Assembly: GCA_016176405.1 (NCBI GenBank)
Contig: JACOXG010000010.1
Span: forward strand, 1-33,077
Origin: Candidatus Daviesbacteria bacterium
GTDB taxonomy: Bacteria; Patescibacteriota; Microgenomatia; Daviesbacterales; UBA10151
Direction: 5' to 3'
DNA length: 33,077 bases
Position 1 is the first letter of the stretch. The number at the start of each line of letters is the position of its first letter. The notes beneath the pieces were generated by a model. The model was given only the letters and a program-made list of their open reading frames with translations, searched no databases and was not told the DNA's origin. Both the position numbers and the translations under genes were made by a program. Positions 24,039 through 29,707 of this stretch are shown in pieces.

Positions 24039-24636
24039 CAAAACACAGTTAATTAGTCTAGATATAGAAACAAGCACTAGTGATGTAAATACAGGAGTCT
24101 TGTTATCCATAGCAATGGTTAGTTTTAACACAGGAGATAGAATAGAAAAAAATATCAGGCATCGTTATTTGTCATTAACTCCTGAAGCGATGAGAGTTAA
24201 CCAAATTGATACTTTGATGCTAGACTCTGATACAAGAGATCCCTTAGAACAAGCAGAGGAGCAGCTAATGTGGTGGTTGGATAGAAATACTAGCCCAGAG
24301 CTGTCATTGTCTAGACTACAGCCAATCCCTGTCGGAATGAATGTAGGGTCCTTTGATATGCAGTTTGTAAGGAAATATCTTCCACAAATTTCTAAAAAAT
24401 TCGGATATAGAAGTCTTGATTTGAATGCGCTATTCTTTGCAGAAGCATTAAAGGAGAATGAGGACTTCACAAAACTAAAAACTAGATACTATGAACCAGC
24501 TATGGAATTTGCATCAAAAGTTGTGCCACACTTAAAAAAGCACAACCCATTATTTGATTGTTATATAAATTGTAGTCTATTGTCTCAAGTAACGAAGGTT
24601 GTACCAAAATGGATGTCAGAAGTAAGCATAAAATAG
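24028..24636 (+). CDS. DEDD-family 3'-5' exonuclease
   Basis: 202 residues. Motif I is LISLDIETST (Asp/Glu), motif II GMNVGSFDMQFV (Asp), and motif III HNPLFDCYIN fits the H-x4-D signature of the DnaQ/RNase T (DEDDh) group. It degrades DNA or RNA from the 3' end with two metal ions. Overlap with the SNF2 gene suggests joint action on recombination or repair intermediates. The polymerase at 31814 has its own proofreading domain, so this is probably not its editing subunit. Confidence 0.8.
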   Translation: MATNKTQLISLDIETSTSDVNTGVLLSIAMVSFNTGDRIEKNIRHRYLSLTPEAMRVNQIDTLMLDSDTRDPLEQAEEQLMWWLDRNTSPELSLSRLQPIPVGMNVGSFDMQFVRKYLPQISKKFGYRSLDLNALFFAEALKENEDFTKLKTRYYEPAMEFASKVVPHLKKHNPLFDCYINCSLLSQVTKVVPKWMSEVSIK

Positions 24637-25043
24637 AAGACTACAATGCTTTAGATTTGAAAGAATATTGGCGCAAGCAATATAATAAGAAACATAAAGA
24701 AGATTATTCTACCCACGGATATGGTGGCACAGAATTAAAGAATCTAAAGCAATTACTACAAGATTATGATGTCTATACTATTTTACTTGCAATTCCAGCA
24801 GCCCTAGAAGAATGTAATTCAATAAATATTTTTTGCTCAGAAATTGAAAAATACATTACTAACTATGAGTTCCCAAAAGCAGTGTTTTATTGTCTCACAA
24901 AAGGAGATAAAGAAATACAGCATAAATTACAGGATTTATTAGTTTTAGAAGCAAAGTGGTTACCAACAGCAAATGATTTGAAAAGAAAAGGAACTATTGC
25001 AAGTGAAATTTATGAATGGATAAATACTTTAAATTTGGACTGA
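24609..25043 (+). CDS. Hypothetical helical protein
   Basis: 144 residues, starting 28 bases inside the exonuclease gene with GAAGG upstream. The N-terminus is very polar and basic (RKQYNKKHKEDYSTHGYGG), the rest helical (LKQLLQDYDVYTILLAIPAA, EWINTLNLD). No catalytic motif is seen. It lies in the replication/repair block and could be a DNA-binding accessory factor, but this is only inferred. Confidence 0.6.
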   Translation: MDVRSKHKIEDYNALDLKEYWRKQYNKKHKEDYSTHGYGGTELKNLKQLLQDYDVYTILLAIPAALEECNSINIFCSEIEKYITNYEFPKAVFYCLTKGDKEIQHKLQDLLVLEAKWLPTANDLKRKGTIASEIYEWINTLNLD

Positions 25044-25046
25044 TTA

Positions 25047-25193
25047 ATGCCAACTAGAGTTTATAAATGCCCAAATGGTCACATCATGGAAGTTAAAGAA
25101 GACTGGACTAAGCAATTAGAAATATGTCTAGTTTGTAAACAATCTGTCAAACGTATTCCACAATCATTTACCTTTTTTATGGAGAAGAAATAG
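25047..25193 (+). CDS. Small zinc-ribbon protein
   Basis: 48 residues starting ATGCC three bases after the preceding stop. It contains CPNGH and CLVC, together a plausible C..H/CxxC zinc knuckle, and a basic C-terminus (KQSVKRIPQSFTFFMEKK). It fills an otherwise empty gap. Probably real; function unknown. Confidence 0.55.
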   Translation: MPTRVYKCPNGHIMEVKEDWTKQLEICLVCKQSVKRIPQSFTFFMEKK

Positions 25194-25216
25194 AACATGT
25201 TTAAATGGAAAGCAAA

Positions 25217-25300
25217 ATGAACAACTTGATAATTTGCAAATGCACTCACTATAAAGCCCATCATTACAATGCCTATGGGAACCTAAAAAGGTGCTTGTGA
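25217..25300 (+). CDS. Short Cys/His peptide, in frame with the next gene across a TGA
   Basis: 27 codons with GGAAAG upstream, reading CKCTHYKAHHYNAY and ending KRCL before TGA at 25298-25300. The same frame continues without shift as NLHGKTCDCPQF in the next gene. Together they make a C-x-C-x-H ... H ... C ... C-x-C-x-x-F pattern typical of small phage zinc motifs, which neither half has alone. So this is probably the true N-terminus of the following gene, interrupted by a stop. Confidence 0.5.
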   Translation: MNNLIICKCTHYKAHHYNAYGNLKRCL

Positions 25301-25303
25301 AAC

Positions 25304-25765
25304 TTGCACGGTAAAACGTGTGACTGCCCCCAGTTCCAAGAGGATGCTTCTACGCTGACCTTGCGAAGTGTCTTCGCCTCTGTCTCTACCGTTGAGGCAC
25401 CATCAAAAACTAATCCACTTGCAGATAGAGTGAAATACTTAGAAGAACAGCTTATTATTGCGGATAAAGATACCGCTACTCTAAAGGCTTGGGTTACTGA
25501 CTTGCAATCAATGGCTGATGTCTTAAAGAAGCATATAGAAGCCTGTCCCAAACATCCAATGAGTGACTTGACAAAAGAATTGTGTCAACTACGGAAGGCT
25601 GCCGAACAGGTCAGAGAAGAATACAACATGCTAGCGGGTTACGTTAGTAAGGCATGGGACATAATGGGTGGTGCAGGCGATTTTGATTCTATATACTCGG
25701 ATGTCTACCTAGCATTGGAAAACGCTAATGCCTTCTTGAATAATCCCAAACAGGAGAACCAATGA
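25304..25765 (+). CDS. Coiled-coil protein in a GC-rich island, N-terminus split by TGA
   Basis: 153 residues if begun at TTG 25304, with AAAAAGG 11 bases upstream. The first residues carry CDCPQF, the end of a Cys/His motif that begins upstream of an in-frame TGA. The body is helical (VKYLEEQLIIADKDTATLKA, LRKAAEQVREEYNML) with a final DFDSIYSDVYLALENANAF segment. By hand count GC is about 44-45%, against about a third in neighbouring genes, and codon choice differs, so recent acquisition is likely. Function unknown. The gene may be expressed by readthrough, from the TTG, or be decaying. Confidence 0.6.
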   Translation: MHGKTCDCPQFQEDASTLTLRSVFASVSTVEAPSKTNPLADRVKYLEEQLIIADKDTATLKAWVTDLQSMADVLKKHIEACPKHPMSDLTKELCQLRKAAEQVREEYNMLAGYVSKAWDIMGGAGDFDSIYSDVYLALENANAFLNNPKQENQ

Positions 25766-25803
25766 TGTTAAGGTGGGCAGATCAGTTATCTAAAGGCGTT
25801 TAA
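25762..25803 (+). CDS. Leader micro-frame before the helicase gene
   Basis: ATG-ATG with AGGAG about five to eight bases upstream, then 13 codons (MMLRWADQLSKGV) ending TAATG, where the final A of TAA is the first base of the helicase ATG. The helicase lacks its own Shine-Dalgarno, so this frame may serve to couple translation. It could also be chance. Confidence 0.35.
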   Translation: MMLRWADQLSKGV

Positions 25804-27023
25804 TGGAGTCATATAACTATATAGAGTCAGGAATTGTCTTTTCATTAAAAGACAGAAGATCATTAGAGAAGTTTAAATACCAAAGTAAAGATTTCTCGGT
25901 TCACCAAAAAACAATAGATTTTGTATTAAACTATTCTGAAAATTATGAGAATTTTCCAACTGAAGCTCTATTATTAGAGAAATTTCCAGACCTTGATAAA
26001 AATGCCGTTGGATTAGACATAGAATATTGCCTCCAAGAATTTGACAAACAACTAATATTCCGGAAGACAGTAGAAGTAATAAATAGCAATAAAGACCTAT
26101 TAAAATCAGAGCCTAAAAATGCCATAAAGAAAATATTGTCCGGCCTGGAAGACGTAGAATTATCATTTGATGATGACATAGAGATATATGACAATGGGGC
26201 ACTCAGTAGGTTAGAAGACTATAATAAAAAGGTAGAATTACGGAATAAGGGACTAAAAACACTAGGCATTCCAACTAGCTTCAAAACAATAAATAGAACT
26301 ACAATCGGGTGGATGAAAGGAGATTTAGTTTCTATCTTTGCTAGGCCTGGCATTGGAAAAACTTTTTTATTGATTCATGCAGCAGCAGTGGCCTATAAAT
26401 TTGGGTTCAAGGTGTTGTTCATTTCTACAGAGATGTCCAAAGCTGCTATCAATGCTAGGATGGATGTAATGCTAGGGAAGATGTATGGATATGACTTTTC
26501 ACACACGTCAATTAGGAGAGGAGAAGGCTTAGATAAAGAAAAATACAAGGAATTCCTAACAAAGCTAAATTCAAAGCGTCTAATAGTTTTAGATAGCATA
26601 GAAAGAAATGCTATAACATATAATGGGATAGCCTCAAAAGTTAGGAAATATAAACCAGACTTGCTAGTTCTAGATGGGATACAATTAATAGCTTCTGAAA
26701 AATCATCAAATGCTGTATGGGAAAAAATGTTTAACTTATTCTATGGCATAAAGACCCTATCATTATCATCACAAATAACTAGCATTGTTTCTACTCAAGC
26801 GAATAGAAAAGCTGCTGATTTATTTGTACCGCCCAAAGTCGCAGAAGTAGCATTTGGAGACGCTTTAATACAAGCATCAGATTATGCTATGTCTCTATGC
26901 AGAGTCAGAAATGAACCCTTACAGCTATTAGTGCAATTTCAAAAATTTAGGGATGAGGCCTTTCCCGCCGATTATGTAACAATGCATTGGGACGTAGATA
27001 AAGGAGATATAAAAGAAATATAA
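25803..27023 (+). CDS. Replicative DNA helicase, DnaB/RecA-fold type
   Basis: 406 residues. A helical N-domain (~1-125) leads into the RecA-like core: GWMKGDLVSIFARPGIGKTF contains Walker A (around residues 180-188), followed by VLFISTEMSKAAINARMD as in DnaB (helix after the conserved Glu), Walker B in LLVLDGIQLIA and a sensor-like STQANRKAAD. DnaB-type hexamers unwind DNA at the fork and work with the DnaG-type primase, encoded 0.8 kb downstream. The N-domain is shorter and diverged from cellular DnaB. The start overlaps the stop of a leader micro-frame (TAATG) and the end overlaps the next gene the same way. Confidence 0.85.
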   Translation: MESYNYIESGIVFSLKDRRSLEKFKYQSKDFSVHQKTIDFVLNYSENYENFPTEALLLEKFPDLDKNAVGLDIEYCLQEFDKQLIFRKTVEVINSNKDLLKSEPKNAIKKILSGLEDVELSFDDDIEIYDNGALSRLEDYNKKVELRNKGLKTLGIPTSFKTINRTTIGWMKGDLVSIFARPGIGKTFLLIHAAAVAYKFGFKVLFISTEMSKAAINARMDVMLGKMYGYDFSHTSIRRGEGLDKEKYKEFLTKLNSKRLIVLDSIERNAITYNGIASKVRKYKPDLLVLDGIQLIASEKSSNAVWEKMFNLFYGIKTLSLSSQITSIVSTQANRKAADLFVPPKVAEVAFGDALIQASDYAMSLCRVRNEPLQLLVQFQKFRDEAFPADYVTMHWDVDKGDIKEI

Positions 27024-27232
27024 TGCCATATCTTGAAATTCCATATGAATTAGCAGATGAAATAGCGGATTGGGCGGGTGTCTATGGGGGCCATGATGAA
27101 ATATGTAATCCTAGACAAAGAATACAAGATAAATGTAGAATCTGTTTTACTGAAGAATTAGTAGATAGAATTAAAAAAAGTGTGGAGAATGAAGAAAAAT
27201 ATTATGCAATGTATCTTAGACCTCCTATATAA
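27023..27232 (+). CDS. Small hypothetical protein
   Basis: 69 residues, start sharing the A of the helicase stop (TAATG). It has an N-terminal helix (YELADEIADWAGVYGGHDE), a CRICF pair with an earlier Cys that may bind metal, and a Lys/Glu helix near the end. Close coupling to the helicase hints at a loader or accessory, but I recognise no family. Confidence 0.6.
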   Translation: MPYLEIPYELADEIADWAGVYGGHDEICNPRQRIQDKCRICFTEELVDRIKKSVENEEKYYAMYLRPPI

Positions 27233-27240
27233 TACTACAT

Positions 27241-27312
27241 GGCGGGGTGGAGCAGCGGCAGCTCGTTGGGCTCATAACCCAAAGGTCGTTGGTTCGAATC
27301 CAACCCCCGTCT
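27241..27312 (+). tRNA. Initiator-like tRNA-Met(CAU)
   Basis: Acceptor GGCGGGG/CCCCGTC, D arm GAGC/GCTC, anticodon arm TTGGG-CTCATAA-CCCAA (anticodon CAT), T arm GTTGG-TTCGAAT-CCAAC, discriminator T, no encoded CCA. Three consecutive G:C pairs (27268-27270 with 27278-27280) and A11:U24 (27251:27263) are hallmarks of bacterial initiator tRNA, and the D arm, anticodon arm and variable loop closely follow E. coli tRNA-fMet. The third hallmark, a mismatched 1:72, is absent: G1 (27241) pairs with C72 (27311). An elongator Met or a lysidine-type Ile(CAU) is less likely given these features. Lies directly after the helicase block, in a phage that also encodes IF-3. Confidence 0.9.
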
Positions 27313-27357
27313 CCCAAGACAATAATTAAAACTTTAAGAGCATAAAGGAGATGTAAA

Positions 27358-27504
27358 ATGGAAAAACAACGCAACAAAGAAGTCCGAATTTTAGACGACA
27401 AAGAAGGTAGTGAGCTTTTCTATTCATGGATGAAAGAATTGACATTAGACCAGCAAAACTGTATAAGAATATTCCTAAGATCAAATGATTTTAAACATGA
27501 GTAA
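27358..27504 (+). CDS. Small hypothetical protein
   Basis: 48 residues behind a strong ribosome site (AAAGGAG, seven bases). It reads MEKQRNKEVRILDDKEGSEL then FYSWMKELTLDQQNCIRIFL. It is a compact acidic helical protein with no known motif. The excellent translation start and close spacing support a real gene. Confidence 0.6.
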   Translation: MEKQRNKEVRILDDKEGSELFYSWMKELTLDQQNCIRIFLRSNDFKHE

Positions 27505-27518
27505 AACATAGGATTAAA

Positions 27519-27809
27519 ATGAAGAAACAAACAACACATCATATTCCTAATTCAATAAAAAAAGACTTACCAAATCCTAATTGCAAATGTGGTAAACCAA
27601 TGCGGATTGTGATTCAACCAGGCCAACATATTCATCCATGTCCCGTTCATCCAGACAAAGCCGTGTATGGCTTAAATATAATTTATAGAAAACCACTAAG
27701 AGCAGCAATAGCTCAATTAGGTAGAGCAGATGTCTTATATACATCCAGGCTGAAGGTTCAAATCCTTCTTGCTGCACCAGTTAAATTAACTATTGGAAAA
27801 TGCCCCTAG
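27519..27809 (+). CDS. Small zinc-type protein whose frame runs through tRNA-Ile
   Basis: 96 residues with AGGA six bases upstream. Residues ~22-52 (CKCGKPMRIVIQPGQHIHPC then PVHPDKAVYG) form a Cys/His pattern I recognise from short phage proteins that normally end soon after VYG. Here no stop occurs and the frame continues into tRNA-Ile, so residues ~62-87 (IAQLGRADVLYTSRLKVQIL) are the well-known false translation of a tRNA. The first ~60 residues are probably genuine; the tail is a consequence of a tRNA gene sitting over the 3' end. Confidence 0.55.
   Translation: MKKQTTHHIPNSIKKDLPNPNCKCGKPMRIVIQPGQHIHPCPVHPDKAVYGLNIIYRKPLRAAIAQLGRADVLYTSRLKVQILLAAPVKLTIGKCP
27702..27776 (+). tRNA. tRNA-Ile(UAU)
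   Basis: Acceptor GCAGCAA/TTGCTGC is perfect with discriminator A, and CCA is encoded (27777-27779). D arm GCTC/GAGC, anticodon arm GATGT-CTTATAT-ACATC (anticodon TAT), T arm GAAGG-TTCAAAT-CCTTC. The variable loop is six bases, slightly long. It reads AUA, rare in most hosts but frequent here; bacteria usually use lysidine-modified CAU for AUA, so a UAU tRNA frees the phage from that modification. Confidence 0.87.
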
Positions 27810-27840
27810 AACCTCCTAGAATGAAATCTGCAGGGGTTCT
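27808..27840 (+). terminator. Possible terminator hairpin after tRNA-Ile
   Basis: AGAACCTC (27808-27815) pairs with GGGGTTCT (27833-27840) over eight positions with one G-U, with a small inner TAGA/TCTG stem, followed by TTAAAA. The T-run is short, so it may be a processing or attenuation structure. It separates the tRNA cluster from the primase gene. Confidence 0.4.
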
Positions 27841-27851
27841 TTAAAAGAGTT

Positions 27852-28736
27852 ATGGTAAACTACTTAGACTGGGTTAAAAAGATTGGAATTGATGGTCGTT
27901 TTAGTGGAAATGAATACATAGCCTGCTGCCCATTACACGGAGAGAAACATCCTAGCTTTAGTCTCAATTTACAAACAGGGTTGTGGAATTGTTTTTCTAA
28001 TTGTGGTGGAGGGAATTTTGTCTCTTTAGTTCAAAAAGTATATGATGTTAGCTTATTAGAAGCAACTAAACTAATATCTGATGAGATGCCTGGACAGATA
28101 AATTTCGACTTAGACATTGAAGAAGACAATACAAATTTAGTGCTTCCAGAGGTTAAATTCCCATTTGTTAGAAATAATTTTCCAAAATGGATATTAGATA
28201 GAGGCTTTACCAAAGACATACTAACTAAATGGAAGTGTGGCTTTAATCCAGATAGTGGTTCATTTGTAATTTCAGTATATGATGAAAAGAAAAGATTAGT
28301 TGGTTGGATATGCCGACAGCCTAATGGAAAAGAGCCAAAGTACATAAATTCTACGGGTCTAGAAAAATCAAAAATAGTTTTTGGCCTATATAATATTAAG
28401 CAGAGAAGAATAGTATGCGTAACAGAGGGGGCATTAAATACAATTTGGTTAAATCAACATGGTTTTTCTTCAGTGGCAATTTTAGGGGCAAGACTATCAA
28501 GACGACAGGAGGAACTTTTATCAATAGCACCAATAACTGAACTAATTATTTGTTTAGACAATGATGAAGCAGGAAGAAAAGGAAGAGATGAAATATATGC
28601 CATAATGAAAAAATACTTTCAAATATCATTTATACAAATCCCAAATGAATACAATGATGTTCAAGACATTAAAGATCCAAAATTACTGACAAACATAATT
28701 AAAAACAGAACAATGTTCAAAGAAGGAGTTATTTAG
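27852..28736 (+). CDS. DnaG-type DNA primase
   Basis: 294 residues. The N-terminal zinc-binding domain has Cys26-x2-His29 and Cys47-x3-Cys51 (CPLHGEKHPSF ... WNCFSNCGGG). The Toprim core follows with the Glu motif VTEGALNTIWL (~residue 190) and the metal-binding LDNDEAGRKGR (~235). Primase makes RNA primers at the fork and partners the DnaB-type helicase encoded upstream. It is about half the length of cellular DnaG and lacks the C-terminal helicase-interacting domain, as in many phages. The SSB-like gene starts right at its stop. Confidence 0.85.
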   Translation: MVNYLDWVKKIGIDGRFSGNEYIACCPLHGEKHPSFSLNLQTGLWNCFSNCGGGNFVSLVQKVYDVSLLEATKLISDEMPGQINFDLDIEEDNTNLVLPEVKFPFVRNNFPKWILDRGFTKDILTKWKCGFNPDSGSFVISVYDEKKRLVGWICRQPNGKEPKYINSTGLEKSKIVFGLYNIKQRRIVCVTEGALNTIWLNQHGFSSVAILGARLSRRQEELLSIAPITELIICLDNDEAGRKGRDEIYAIMKKYFQISFIQIPNEYNDVQDIKDPKLLTNIIKNRTMFKEGVI

Positions 28737-29480
28737 ATGCCTGGAATTAACAGAATAAAGTCAGAAGCAGCAGACGAGAAATCACAACAATCTAGTTCAG
28801 AGCTCTGGCCAAAAGATGGAGATGAAGTATTTGGCCTAATAGTATCTGACGGGAATGATGATAATGACTTAAGATTTGATAAGTTCTATACCCATTCTGT
28901 CCAAGGAAAAAGAGATGATGGCTCGAATCTTTGGAAGAATTCTCTCTGCCCTTCTAAAGAGGAAGAAGTATGTAAACTATGTGATAAGGATGTTAGACCA
29001 GCGAGAAAATTTGGGTTTTGGATGTATGTAAATTATATTTTACATAAAGAGAAGAAGAATGATTCCTGGGAAGCTGTGAAAAAGAGGGCCTCGGGAGAAG
29101 TACAATATAAAGAAGACATAAATGACTTTAGAGTATTTTCTCATGGGTTTGGGTCTAAAGACTATCTTTTCAATCAAGTTGTAGATATATTCAATGAGTA
29201 TGGTTCATTGAATAAATATGTTATTAGAATCAAAAGGACAGGTTCTGGTATGAAAGATACATCTTATGCTATAACCAGTACCACTAAAATATTTGAGCTG
29301 CCAAAAGAAATGCAGACTAAAGTGAAAGAATTGCCTGGGATTAGAGAATTCTTTAAAAAGCAATGGTCTCCTAGAGTTCAAACATCAGAAGACAATAAAG
29401 ATGCTAAATTATTAACTCAAGAAAATGATGAACTAGGTTTGGGAGATATAGATGAAGACCCTACAGAATCTTTGTTTTAA
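28737..29480 (+). CDS. Single-stranded DNA-binding protein-like
   Basis: 247 residues, ATGCC start one base after the primase stop, with AAGGAG ten bases upstream. A Cys cluster (Cys71, Cys79, Cys82 in LCPSKEEEVCKLCDK) and an aromatic core (FGFWMYVNYIL) suit a gp32-like OB protein with a structural zinc. The C-terminus is strongly acidic (LGLGDIDEDPTESLF), the typical tail by which phage SSBs contact replication partners. Position between primase and polymerase supports the role. Family-level assignment is by pattern only. Confidence 0.7.
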   Translation: MPGINRIKSEAADEKSQQSSSELWPKDGDEVFGLIVSDGNDDNDLRFDKFYTHSVQGKRDDGSNLWKNSLCPSKEEEVCKLCDKDVRPARKFGFWMYVNYILHKEKKNDSWEAVKKRASGEVQYKEDINDFRVFSHGFGSKDYLFNQVVDIFNEYGSLNKYVIRIKRTGSGMKDTSYAITSTTKIFELPKEMQTKVKELPGIREFFKKQWSPRVQTSEDNKDAKLLTQENDELGLGDIDEDPTESLF

Positions 29481-29488
29481 ATTTTCTG

Positions 29489-29500
29489 AGTTATAATCTA
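29489..29500 (+). promoter_or_regulatory. Promoter-like motif in the non-coding stretch
   Basis: AGTTATAATCTA with TATAAT at 29492-29497, the third copy of the AGTTATAAT motif. It stands about 210 bases before the glycosyltransferase gene and upstream of the iteron-like block, so a transcript from here would carry or cross those repeats. Confidence 0.35.
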
Positions 29501-29582
29501 GTTCTTTAGTTCATTATTTTATAGTTTAATAGATGATTATAAGATAAGAATATTTATTTATAGTATAGTCCAAAGCATAAAT

Positions 29583-29686
29583 AGGTCCATTATGGCGCAA
29601 CAGGACCTGTATTAGTATATATAAGGACCTGTATTGGACTCATTAGAGCACAAGACCTATAATGGACCTAATGGTATATAGGACCT
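29583..29686. repeat. Iteron-like GGACCT repeats (candidate origin or operator)
   Basis: The 227 bases at 29481-29707 contain no gene. Six GGACCT-type elements lie within 104 bases: one inverted (29583-29588) and five direct, at 29603, 29625, 29653 (as AGACCT), 29664 and 29681. Several extend to AGGACCTGTATT or GGACCTATA, and the last sits in TATAGG-A-CCTATA, a near palindrome. Centre spacings are about 20, 22, 28, 11 and 17. A very AT-rich stretch (29500-29580) precedes them. Between SSB and polymerase genes this looks like a replication origin or a cluster of repressor sites. Confidence 0.55.
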
Positions 29687-29707
29687 ATACTAGATTGAAT
29701 AGAATAA

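Noticed and set aside
24165-24470. Minus-strand frames throughout the window
   Set aside because: All are antisense to well-supported genes and show no ribosome sites or recognisable domains.
27241-27312. Elongator tRNA-Met or lysidine-type tRNA-Ile(CAU)
   Set aside because: Three G:C pairs next to the anticodon loop and A11:U24 are initiator features; the G1:C72 pair is the only elongator-like trait, so initiator-like is the better description.
29583-29686. CRISPR-like array
   Set aside because: The units are only 6-13 bases, irregularly spaced and in both orientations, with no spacers of constant size and no cas genes.
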